64,000 nt of DNA, taken from NCBI RefSeq assembly GCF_000174755.1, contig NZ_ACLQ01000024.1, positions 53,409 through 117,408 on the forward strand, written 5' to 3'. Every line of letters begins with the position of its first letter. The first letter of the stretch is position 1. Below, piece after piece: positions 27,706-34,965 of this stretch. The notes under the pieces were generated by a model. That model ran no database searches and had not been told where the DNA came from. It worked only from the letters and a program-made list of their open reading frames with translations. Source of the DNA: Capnocytophaga gingivalis ATCC 33624 (lineage in GTDB: Bacteria > Bacteroidota > Bacteroidia > Flavobacteriales > Flavobacteriaceae). Made by a program: the position numbers and the translations under genes.

Positions 27706-27734
27706 ACTATAGTTTTTATCTATATCACTATAGT
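27706..27734. promoter_or_regulatory. Two identical palindromic boxes, 21 bp apart, upstream of ric
   Basis: ACTATAGT (self-complementary) at 27706-27713 and 27727-27734, each followed by TTTTAT. The 21-bp distance places both on the same face of the DNA helix, as expected for a pair of operator half-regions. They lie about 200 bp before ric. A role is inferred only. Confidence 0.35.
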
Positions 27735-27905
27735 TTTTATTTTTGATTTATTTTGTTTTTAGCGAAAAATAAGAACGTTAATTATTGTTTAAAATTCTAT
27801 TTAAATTCATTGATTGTAAAATGGTTGAGAATATTTTTTCATTATATAAAAAGTTAAAAAAGGACTTTAAGATATTTTTATAATAGGTAATTGGAAAATA
27901 ATTTA

Positions 27906-27913
27906 TACCTTTG
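27906..27913 (+). promoter_or_regulatory. -7 promoter element of ric (TACCTTTG)
   Basis: Perfect TAnnTTTG match 17 bases before the ATG. Confidence 0.6.
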
Positions 27914-27930
27914 CAAAAAAATAAAAAATA

Positions 27931-28656
27931 ATGGATTTTACAAATAAAACAATTGGGGAGATAGTAGCGGAAGATTTTCGTACAGCTGCTATTTTCAAAA
28001 AACACGGAATAGATTTCTGCTGTCGTGGAGGAAGAACTATAGAAGAGGCTTGTGAGAAGAAAAAAGTTATGGAACAACAACTCATAGATGAGCTCTCTGC
28101 TTTGCCTTCTGGAAAAGGAGATAATGTAGATGTAAGTAGCTGGCCTTTAGATCTATTGGCTAACTATATTGTAAAGATACACCACGAATATGTAAGGGAA
28201 AAAACTCCTATGTTATTGCAATTCTTGGATAAGCTTTGCAAAGTGCATGGAGACAGACACCCAGAACTCTTTGAGGTAAATGCACTCTTTACCGAAAGTG
28301 CTCATGACTTAGGGGAACACTTCCAAAAAGAAGAGCGTGTACTTTTCCCTTTTATTGAGAAATTGGCTCAAGCAGCCCAGAGTGGCACCCCTTTGGAGCC
28401 TTCTCACTTTGGTACAGTGGAAAACCCTATCGAAATGATGAAGCACGATCATACTATTGAGGGGGATCGTTTTGCTAAAATAGCTGAAATTACCCAAGGA
28501 TATACTCCTCCTGCCGATGCTTGTAACACCTATAAAGTTACTTATGCAATGTTGGAAGAATTCGAAAATGACCTACATCGTCATATCCACTTGGAGAATA
28601 ATATCCTATTTCCTAAGGCTATTGAATTGGAAAAAAAGATACAAACAGCTTCATAA
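27931..28656 (+). CDS. ric: Iron-sulfur cluster repair di-iron protein (ScdA/YtfE/Ric)
   Basis: 241 aa. The N-terminal DUF542 domain contains the conserved KHGIDFCCRGGRTIEEAC (about residues 22-40), followed by a hemerythrin-like four-helix domain with the expected His/Glu ligands (KIHHEYVREKTP, HGDRHPELFEV, LGEHFQKEERVLFPFIEKL, MMKHDHTIEGDRF, FENDLHRHIHLENNILFPKAI). Family members bind a di-iron centre and repair iron-sulfur clusters damaged by nitric oxide or oxidants. It is a single gene with its own promoter and a terminator. The paired ACTATAGT boxes upstream could be an operator for a stress regulator. Confidence 0.93.
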   Translation: MDFTNKTIGEIVAEDFRTAAIFKKHGIDFCCRGGRTIEEACEKKKVMEQQLIDELSALPSGKGDNVDVSSWPLDLLANYIVKIHHEYVREKTPMLLQFLDKLCKVHGDRHPELFEVNALFTESAHDLGEHFQKEERVLFPFIEKLAQAAQSGTPLEPSHFGTVENPIEMMKHDHTIEGDRFAKIAEITQGYTPPADACNTYKVTYAMLEEFENDLHRHIHLENNILFPKAIELEKKIQTAS

Positions 28657-28680
28657 CTCATAGCAATTTAATTTAAGAGG

Positions 28681-28713
28681 AAACTACTTGGAAATTTTCT
28701 AAGTAGTTTTTTT
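28681..28713 (+). terminator. Intrinsic terminator after ric
   Basis: AAACTACTT pairs with AAGTAGTTT around an 11-base loop, followed by a T run. The T run overlaps the -33 element of the lepB promoter. Confidence 0.85.
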
Positions 28714-28742
28714 GCGTAAAAGCATAAATAATGCTATCTTTG
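28711..28742 (+). promoter_or_regulatory. Promoter of lepB
   Basis: TTTG at 28711-28714 and TATCTTTG at 28735-28742 are separated by exactly 20 bases, a full match to the Bacteroidota -33/-7 pattern. Confidence 0.75.
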
Positions 28743-28761
28743 TGCGCTAAAAGAAATATTC

Positions 28762-30363
28762 ATGTTGACCTATCTAACTATTTTTTTAGGAGTTCAGCTC
28801 CTACAAGGGCTTTTCTTGTGGAAAGGCTACCAGAAGGCAGGCTACAAAGGGTGGCAAGCCTTTGTACCTGTATGGAATATGCTTATTCTTCTGAAGATTA
28901 TTGAGCGCCCTTGGTGGTGGGTATTTTTGGTATATTTGCCTGTAATAGGCAATATTATGGCTGTGGTATTGGCCTATGAGTGGTTGCATGTATTTGGCTA
29001 CCGCCAGAAGCGCTATACTCTCTTGGCAGTAGTGACCTTAGGGCTTTTTATTGCTTATGTGATGTATCAGCCTAAGACTCAATATATAGGGAAAAGTGAG
29101 GCAGTAATCGCTGAGAATGTACCCTCTTGGCTCAATGGGATTCTCTATGCTGTAGTGGCAGCTTCTACTATACATACCTATTTTATCCAGCCTTATACAA
29201 TTCCTACCTCTTCTTTGGAAAAGACCCTTTTGGTAGGGGACTTTCTCTTTGTCAGTAAGTTCCATTACGGGGCACGCCTGCCTATGACCCCTCTTGCTAC
29301 CCCTATGGTACATGATACCTTACCTTTGGTAGGGGTGAAGTCGTATCTGCCTAAGCCTCAGTTGCCTTACTTGCGCTTGCCTGCTTTACAGAAGATCAAG
29401 CGTAATGATATAGTAGTATTCAACTGGCCTACTGATACGGTGCGTTTCTTCCGCGATCCTTCTGGTTATCACGCATATAAGCCGGTAGATAAAAAATCTC
29501 ACTATGTAAAAAGAGCCGTGGCCATAGCGGGAGATACCTTCGAGATACGTGAGGGGAATGTGTATATCAATGGGCAGAAAGAAATCTATCCAGTGAGAGC
29601 TAAGTTGCAGACATCCTATATAGTACGTGTATCTCCTGAGTTTCAGAATTATCTTGTAAGCCTCTATGGAGGGCAGTATACAGCTGAGCAGTTGCTTCCT
29701 GCTTATCTGTTCCAGAACTTTGGAGTAACGGATGCTTCTGGATTTAGGAGCAATACCGAGTTTGTCGTACAATCCGCCACCGAAGAAGTAGCCCAGAAAT
29801 TGCAGAAAACCCCTCATGTAGAGAGTGTGACCAAGATGATAAGTCCTAAGGAGTACAATCCTGCTATATTCCCTCATAGTAAGCACTATGCTTGGAGTGA
29901 AGATAACTTTGGTCCTGTGGAGATTCCTGCTGAAGGCAAAACCATACAGCTCACCACAGAGAATCTGCCACTGTATAAGCGTATTATCACTGAGTATGAA
30001 GGGAATACCCTACAGGTACAAGGAGAGGATATTCTGCTCAATGGGCAGAAGGTGACCTCTTATACCTTCCGACAGGATTACTATTGGATGATGGGGGACA
30101 ACCGTCATAACTCCGAAGATAGCCGCTATTGGGGATTTGTGCCCTTTGACCATGTGGTAGGTAAGCCAGTACTTATCTGGATGAGCTGGGATAGCAATGC
30201 CTCAGGCTTGAATAAAATTCGCTGGAACCGCCTTTTTACCACTGTCAATGGCGAGGGAGAACCTGTCTCTTACCTCTATTGGGTATTGGGCTTAGGAGTG
30301 CTTAGCTATATTGGTTATGAGGTATATAAGAAGAAATACAAAAAAGGAAAAGTAAAGAAATAA
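28762..30363 (+). CDS. lepB: Signal peptidase I with an extra N-terminal membrane domain
   Basis: 533 aa. Residues 1-105 form several membrane segments (GYKGWQAFVPVWNMLILLKI, WWWVFLVYLPVIGNIMAVVL, YTLLAVVTLGLFIAYVMY) of the DUF5684 type. The S26 peptidase follows: the catalytic Ser lies in IPTSSLEKTLLVGD (about Ser151) and the catalytic Lys in HYVKRAVAIAGD (Lys250). The C-terminal box is YYWMMGDNRHNSEDSRYWGFV and the protein ends with another membrane helix and a Lys-rich tail. It removes signal peptides from exported proteins at the inner membrane. The insertion between the two catalytic boxes and the long 290-430 region are usual in Bacteroidota LepB. Seven bases separate it from the next gene. 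Confidence 0.95.
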   Translation: MLTYLTIFLGVQLLQGLFLWKGYQKAGYKGWQAFVPVWNMLILLKIIERPWWWVFLVYLPVIGNIMAVVLAYEWLHVFGYRQKRYTLLAVVTLGLFIAYVMYQPKTQYIGKSEAVIAENVPSWLNGILYAVVAASTIHTYFIQPYTIPTSSLEKTLLVGDFLFVSKFHYGARLPMTPLATPMVHDTLPLVGVKSYLPKPQLPYLRLPALQKIKRNDIVVFNWPTDTVRFFRDPSGYHAYKPVDKKSHYVKRAVAIAGDTFEIREGNVYINGQKEIYPVRAKLQTSYIVRVSPEFQNYLVSLYGGQYTAEQLLPAYLFQNFGVTDASGFRSNTEFVVQSATEEVAQKLQKTPHVESVTKMISPKEYNPAIFPHSKHYAWSEDNFGPVEIPAEGKTIQLTTENLPLYKRIITEYEGNTLQVQGEDILLNGQKVTSYTFRQDYYWMMGDNRHNSEDSRYWGFVPFDHVVGKPVLIWMSWDSNASGLNKIRWNRLFTTVNGEGEPVSYLYWVLGLGVLSYIGYEVYKKKYKKGKVKK

Positions 30364-30369
30364 CAGCAC

Positions 30370-30978
30370 ATGAAGGCATTATTACACCCTACTTATTTCC
30401 CTACGATAGCCTCTTTTTCACTATTGGTAACAACCCCTTGTGTTTTGGAAGTATCGGATAATTACCAAAAGCAGACCTATCGCAATCGTACATATATCTA
30501 TGGGGCGAATGGTAGGCAAATCCTCACAGTACCTATCCTACACACTGGAGGGGAGACAGGGCGACAGCTTTATAAAGAGGTGCGGGTAGATAACAATGTA
30601 GCTTGGCAGAAACAACATTGGAAAACACTACAGACAGCTTATCGTACTTCTCCTTATTTTGAGTACTACGAGGATAAGATTGTACCTATATTTACTCAAA
30701 AGCATACTTTTCTATTGGACTTGAATCTCAAGACGATAGAGGTGCTCTTGGATTGCTTACATGCTTCTGTGGAGTGGGAGAAGACAACTTCCTATAAGGA
30801 AAGCTACCCAGAGTATGAGGATTTTCGCTATCTTACTGATGCCAAGCGTCCTTATGAAGGTACACAGACACCTTATTACCAGATTTTCTCTGACAAACAT
30901 GGTTTTATCCCTAACCTTAGTATCTTGGACTTGCTCTTTCATGAAGGTAACCATGCTTTAGACTATTTACCACAGTGA
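30370..30978 (+). CDS. WbqC-family protein
   Basis: 202 aa. The start MKALLHPTYFPTIASFSLLV and the segments VSDNYQKQTYRNRTYIYGANGRQILTVPIL, VRVDNNVAWQKQHWKTLQTAYRTSPYFEYYED and LLDLNLKTIEVLLDCL fit the WbqC-like family, small cytosolic proteins linked in other bacteria to surface polysaccharide and to modified-sugar pathways. The exact reaction is not established. It follows lepB by seven bases and is almost certainly cotranscribed. Its TGA stop codon is already part of the 7-bp repeat array that follows, so the natural C-terminus may have been slightly changed by the repeat. Confidence 0.85.
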   Translation: MKALLHPTYFPTIASFSLLVTTPCVLEVSDNYQKQTYRNRTYIYGANGRQILTVPILHTGGETGRQLYKEVRVDNNVAWQKQHWKTLQTAYRTSPYFEYYEDKIVPIFTQKHTFLLDLNLKTIEVLLDCLHASVEWEKTTSYKESYPEYEDFRYLTDAKRPYEGTQTPYYQIFSDKHGFIPNLSILDLLFHEGNHALDYLPQ

Positions 30979-31057
30979 AGAGTGAAGAATGAAGAGTGAA
31001 GAGTGAAGAGTGAAGAATGAAGAGTGAAGAGTGAAGAATGAAAAGTGAAGAGTGAAT
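30974..31057 (+). repeat. GTGAAGA-type 7-bp repeat array
   Basis: About eleven units of GTGAAGA and ATGAAGA. The first unit supplies the stop codon of the WbqC-like gene. Confidence 0.88.
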
Positions 31058-31136
31058 GGGGGGATATTGTCTTTTCTTAAGTCAATTTTTGGGATTATTT
31101 CTACTTGACTATGAAGTTCATCTTGACTTTTTTGTA

Positions 31137-31410
31137 TTAAACTTTTGAGTCCATAATTATAAAGGATAAGTAATTAAATCCTTTCCAGCTACTAATAGCT
31201 GTATCAAAATGATTCAATATAGAGCGATAAGAATCACACCAAGCATTACTTTGCTGTTTGTTCTCCTTCACAAATAGCAGGTGTATGACTTCCATCAACA
31301 CTCTTTTTCCTATAGGAAGATGAGGTATTATTTCATTTATTATCGTATCTTTGTCTAAAATTTCTAATATAGGGATGACTTGTCTTTTGGGTTTGTAAAT
31401 ACAAAGATAA
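31137..31410 (-). mobile_element. IS5-type transposase, internally deleted remnant
   Basis: The minus strand reads YKPKRQVIPILEILDKDT and then IINEIIPHLPIGKR, like the start of a Bacteroidota IS5-family transposase. After about 14 more residues it continues with NAWCDSYRSILNHFDTAISS and WKGFNYLSFIIMDSKV, which resembles the extreme C-terminus of the same family. The catalytic middle is gone. A TATCTTTG promoter element is present at 31402-31409 on the minus strand. No terminal repeats were found. The family call is from memory of typical sequences and is moderate. Confidence 0.5.
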
Positions 31411-31457
31411 GGAATCCCTATGTTTTTTACAAATCATTTAAAAGTCGAGACGGCTTC

Positions 31458-31496
31458 AATACACATTGGTTTGACTTTCTAAAATCTTTATTATGA
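31458..31496 (+). pseudogene. Last 12 codons of a further small membrane protein copy
   Basis: Reads NTHWFDFLKSLL and a TGA whose bases overlap the ATG of the next gene, exactly as at the 32080/32685 junction. It shows that the tandem array once had another member upstream, now removed together with its start. Confidence 0.75.
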
Positions 31497-32068
31497 GTGT
31501 ATCTGCCAAATCAAAAACATTCGAGTTTTCTGTGCTGCCTTTGTGGGAGAGTTTTATAATTTTTGGGGCATTTGCTTTTTTGTTTATTTTCCCCTCTCTT
31601 TATTTTCAAAAATGGGCAGGCATCATTATCCGTATATATGTTCCTTTGCTGTGCTTTTGTGCTTTGGGATATTGTCGTATAAGGTCTAAAAAACTTTCTA
31701 TTGAAGTAATTGATAATGAAAAACTTAATTGCAGAATCAATAATAAATCATTGGTAGTTCCTTGTAACGAAAACAAAATTTTTTATATAAGGTTGTATAA
31801 GCGTAGAACAGCGTCTATGATACGAATTAAAAACGAACTGTTTTATATTTATACGGAAGATTTTGGTAAAGAAAAGATAAAGGAATACGATTTGAATATT
31901 AAAGAGTTACAAAGTGTAATAGGTAATAATCCTAACCGCAAACCTATCGATTGGATACCATTTCTAATGCTCTGGACTATTTATGGCACACTACTTATAT
32001 GCCTTCCTTTTGCACTTATTTTCTTTATAGCTCTTTTTACAGATAATTTGCATTGGTTTGACTTTTAA
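31493..32068 (+). CDS. Small membrane protein, tandem family member 1
   Basis: 191 aa, function unknown. It begins MSVSAKSKTFEFSVLPLWES, has two membrane helices (about 20-40 and 45-63), a soluble middle with basic and aromatic residues (RSKKLSIEVIDNEKLN, KIFYIRLYKRR), and a C-terminal helix ending TDNLHWFDF. It shares both ends and the plan with the next two genes. Tandem membrane paralogs next to polymorphic toxin genes are often immunity proteins, so this is a reasonable but unproven guess. It is more diverged from members 2 and 3 than they are from each other. Confidence 0.75.
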   Translation: MSVSAKSKTFEFSVLPLWESFIIFGAFAFLFIFPSLYFQKWAGIIIRIYVPLLCFCALGYCRIRSKKLSIEVIDNEKLNCRINNKSLVVPCNENKIFYIRLYKRRTASMIRIKNELFYIYTEDFGKEKIKEYDLNIKELQSVIGNNPNRKPIDWIPFLMLWTIYGTLLICLPFALIFFIALFTDNLHWFDF

Positions 32069-32079
32069 AAATCCTTATT

Positions 32080-32688
32080 ATGAGTGTATCTGCCAAATCA
32101 AAAACATTCGAGTTTTGGTCAATATCCTTATGGGAGGGGATTATAGTTTTTATAGTATTTATTATTTTGTTCCTTCTACCGATGTTCTATACATCTGAAC
32201 TTCAGAAATGGTGGGGTATAGTTATTCGTTTATATCTTCCTATGGTGGTTTTATGTACTTTAGGATATGTTAAACTAAGAAGTAGAAAACTTATTATTGA
32301 AGTAAATAATAAAAATCAACGAGAGTTTATTTACACACGCAATAACAAGCAATTATTAACTGAATTTGAAAAAGTAAAGATTTTTTATCTCAAAAGTTCC
32401 AAAGGTAAAATAGGGCGCATATTGCGTATTGAAGGTACATTATATTTTATTTACTCGAAAAATCCTTTTAGCAAAGAGGTCGCAAAACAGTATAAATCAA
32501 AAATAGAAGAGTTGCAAGATGTTATTGGCAGTAATACTAAAAAAGAAAAAATTGATTTAGTGCCTCTGAGTATCAATTTATTAATTGATGTCGTACCATT
32601 TATTATCATACCATTAGCAATTCTTTATTTAATTGCTATCTTTACAGATAATACTCATTGGTTTGACTTTTTAAAATCCTTATTATGA
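32080..32688 (+). CDS. Small membrane protein, tandem family member 2
   Basis: 202 aa. N-terminus MSVSAKSKTFEFWSISLWEG, two membrane helices (about 18-38 and 48-66), the soluble stretch RKLIIEVNNKNQREFIYTRN and a C-terminal membrane helix ending DNTHWFDFLKSLL. Its TGA stop overlaps the ATG of the following copy (ATGA), so the two are translationally coupled. No known domain recognised. Together with members 1 and 3 and two fragments (31458-31496 and 36639-36750) it shows repeated duplication at this locus. Confidence 0.78.
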   Translation: MSVSAKSKTFEFWSISLWEGIIVFIVFIILFLLPMFYTSELQKWWGIVIRLYLPMVVLCTLGYVKLRSRKLIIEVNNKNQREFIYTRNNKQLLTEFEKVKIFYLKSSKGKIGRILRIEGTLYFIYSKNPFSKEVAKQYKSKIEELQDVIGSNTKKEKIDLVPLSINLLIDVVPFIIIPLAILYLIAIFTDNTHWFDFLKSLL

Positions 32689-33008
32689 GTGTATCTGCCA
32701 AATCAAAAACATTCGAGTTTTGGTCAATATCCTTATGGGAGGGGATTATTGTTTTTATAGTATTTATTATTTTGTTCCTTATACCGATGTTCTATACATC
32801 TGAACTTCAGAAGTTCTGGGGTATAGTTATTCGTTTATATTTTCCTATATTGGTTCTATGTACTTTTGGATATGTTAAACTAAGAAGTAGAAAACTTATT
32901 ATTGAAGTAAATAATAAAAATCAACGAGACTTTATTTACACACGCAATAACAAGCAATTATTAACTGAATTTGAAAAAGTAAAGATTTTTTCTAAGAAAA
33001 TCTATTAG
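32685..33008 (+). pseudogene. Small membrane protein, tandem family member 3, truncated by the Rhs island
   Basis: The first 102 codons are nearly identical to member 2 (MSVSAKSKTFEFWSISLWEG through LTEFEKVKIF). Homology stops at about 32987, where the reading frame runs into the reversed end of a broken Rhs tip and ends with the foreign residues SKKIY. The missing half resumes, as a separate fragment, at 36639, after the whole island of Rhs tips and IS1595 sequence. Confidence 0.85.
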
Positions 33009-33396
33009 GATTTCTTTCTAGTTGTTCTAACCAATATGATTTCCTTGCTTTATCCCATTCTTGCTTATATTTAGCAGGACTATAAGATAAAGAAACAAGT
33101 CCCAATACATCCAACCACCAATTCGTATCACTAACATAAGCAAATATATTAAACCCACCCAAGAGTTTAATAGGGTCTTCACTTATATAGCATCCTGTCT
33201 CGGGGTGATAATACCTAAATCGGTTGTAGCAAAGTTCTATCTCAGGATCGTAATACTGTCCTTGATACTTGAATGGACACCTAAAATTCTCTTTAGCAAA
33301 GCCCTGACGGGAGTTGCCATAGAGGTCTTGTTCGCGTTCCCATATCAGCTCGCCTTCTTGGTTGTAGGCTTCTATGGGCGTACCTAAGTGGTGCTG
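32992..33396 (-). pseudogene. Displaced Rhs tip C: Rhs core end with a truncated nuclease tip
   Basis: 134 codons read on the minus strand: HHLGTPIEAYNQEGELIWER, NFRCPFKYQGQYYDPEIELC, YNRFRYYHPETGCYISEDPI, then FAYVSDTNWWLDVLGL, the classical C-terminal Rhs core. The variable tip follows (VSLSYSPAKYKQEWDKARKS, YWLEQLERNPNRFS) and ends at a stop created by the junction with the membrane-protein gene. ARKSYWLEQLERNPNRFS is reminiscent of the lead-in to LHH/HNH-type nuclease toxins, whose catalytic part would be missing. There is no ATG, GTG or TTG before the tip, so it is a silent fragment. Confidence 0.8.
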
Positions 33397-33446
33397 TTAT
33401 CTAATTAATAACATTCTATACGAGGATGTTAGGTATGGTATTAATT

Positions 33447-34367
33447 TTATAGTTCAAATTTAGTAGGCACTTGACTTTCATAAATGTATACATCTTCTAA
33501 TGGGCAATCAATATATCCATATTTATACCAATTATCTCTAAGCCAATGAGTACTTAATCCATATCGACTCCTATCTTTAGGAAGTGATTCTTCAGGAAAT
33601 TGATAATATTTAGCTCCTGCTTTAAAACCAGAAATAACTATTAGTTGAAACGTTTTAGCTCCCGAATCTGGCGTTTCACAAACTAAAAAATCAACAATTG
33701 CTTCATAAGGATATTTCCCTTTACAACGTAATACCATACCTCTACAAATATTATTTTCTTTAAAATCAATTAATTTTACCATTTTATCTTGAATTTTATT
33801 ACTCTTATTATTTAGTGTAAATATTATGTCCTCCACTTTTGTCTTTTTTCCCATTGCTTTTCCATCAATATCTACTTCGTCAATATGATTTCCATTTTTA
33901 TCAAGTACTTCAAATCGTCCATGTTGGGTATCAAAGGCATAAATTTTTCCTGTCTCTGGATCTCTATAAACTGTTCTATTATTCTTTTTAGTTAGTTTAT
34001 TGTCTTTTTCCCAGCCATTTTTCTCTGCCACTTTCTTTAATTTTCCTGATGCTGCCACATATTTTTCGTTAGGAGCTATTTTTGCAAGACGAGCTTCCCA
34101 TTCTGCGGCAGTTTCGGGATTTGTATTCAACCCCAATAAATCCACCCACGCATTGGTATCACTAACATAAGCAAACACATTAAATCCGCCTAAGAGTTTA
34201 ATAGGGTCTTCTGAGATATACCTTCCTGTCTCGGGGTGGTAATACCTAAACCTATTGTAGCAGAGTTCTATTTCAGGATCATAATACTGTCCTTGGTATT
34301 TAAAAGGACATCTAAAGTTCTCTTTTGGTGCAAGCCAAACAGGCGAGATAGAAGTTTGTCTTGAGTT
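33447..34367 (-). CDS. Displaced Rhs tip B: colicin E3-like RNase joined in frame to an Imm45-like domain
   Basis: The open frame begins after TGA at 34368 with NSRQTSISPVWLAPKENF and the Rhs core (YNRFRYYHPETGRYISEDPI, LLGGFNVFAYVSDTNAWVDL). Its first usable start is GTG at 34178. The tip contains TGKIYAFDTQHGRFEVLDKN and GNHIDEVDIDGK, which align with the rRNA-cleaving domain of colicin E3. The catalytic Asp, His and Glu are kept in DTQHGRFE. About 25 residues later, without a stop, comes MVKLIDFKENNICRGMVLRC, LIVISGFKAGAKYYQFPEES and WLRDNWYKYGYIDCPLEDVY, closely resembling Imm45 immunity proteins. The immunity part may start at its own ATG or be a true fusion. No export signal is present. 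Confidence 0.72.
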   Translation of the reverse strand, partial: NSRQTSISPVWLAPKENFRCPFKYQGQYYDPEIELCYNRFRYYHPETGRYISEDPIKLLGGFNVFAYVSDTNAWVDLLGLNTNPETAAEWEARLAKIAPNEKYVAASGKLKKVAEKNGWEKDNKLTKKNNRTVYRDPETGKIYAFDTQHGRFEVLDKNGNHIDEVDIDGKAMGKKTKVEDIIFTLNNKSNKIQDKMVKLIDFKENNICRGMVLRCKGKYPYEAIVDFLVCETPDSGAKTFQLIVISGFKAGAKYYQFPEESLPKDRSRYGLSTHWLRDNWYKYGYIDCPLEDVYIYESQVPTKFEL

Positions 34368-34380
34368 TCAATTTTTAAAA

Positions 34381-34965
34381 TTAGATTATGATTACTTCAT
34401 CAAAAAGCAAATATTTTTGAGCTTTATCAAGCATTAGCAGCCTATTTTTTAATATTTCACTTACAAAAGGGGTGTATTCTCCCCATCTATCCCATTTATC
34501 TAAGAAAAAACCATCAATATTTAATGGGATTTTTTTTTTATCAAGAACTAAGCCATTAAATGGGTCAACTTCATTTTTTTTATTTTTTTCTTTATGTATA
34601 CAATCTAAAATATTTATAAAGGAAAGCATCACATAAAAATGAGAAAACTCACCTTGTACGATTACATTTCTAAAATCAATACCTATCAAATCTGTAAATA
34701 ATTCTTCATGAAAAAAATCATCTCTAATTAATAAGATTGATTCTTTTGTAAGATAAAATGGCATTTCTTCTTTCTCAAAAGACTTCTCCGAAAGTATAAA
34801 CTCTCTCTTATCGTTGAGAGCAATAAGTTCTAAAATAGTTTGTCTATTTGCATAGTTTTTAACAAAAGTAGTCGTACTCTCTTTGCAAAAAAAATGATAC
34901 ATATAAGTGAAGAAATTCTTCCATAATCTATTATTAATTGATACCCTTACTCTAAAATATTTCAT
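34381..34965 (-). CDS. Putative immunity protein for the AHH-type Rhs tip
   Basis: 194 aa. The ATG overlaps the last bases of the toxin frame upstream (34962-34965), the usual coupling of toxin and immunity gene. Sequence starts MKYFRVRVSINNRLWKNFFT and is rich in aromatic and charged residues, with segments KREFILSEKSFEKEEMPFYL and DGFFLDKWDRWGEYTPFV. No signal peptide, so cytosolic, where it would have to neutralise a nuclease. Family not identified with certainty. Tip B begins 13 bases beyond its stop codon, the spacing expected when tip cassettes are stacked one behind another. Confidence 0.65.
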   Translation of the reverse strand: MKYFRVRVSINNRLWKNFFTYMYHFFCKESTTTFVKNYANRQTILELIALNDKREFILSEKSFEKEEMPFYLTKESILLIRDDFFHEELFTDLIGIDFRNVIVQGEFSHFYVMLSFINILDCIHKEKNKKNEVDPFNGLVLDKKKIPLNIDGFFLDKWDRWGEYTPFVSEILKNRLLMLDKAQKYLLFDEVIII

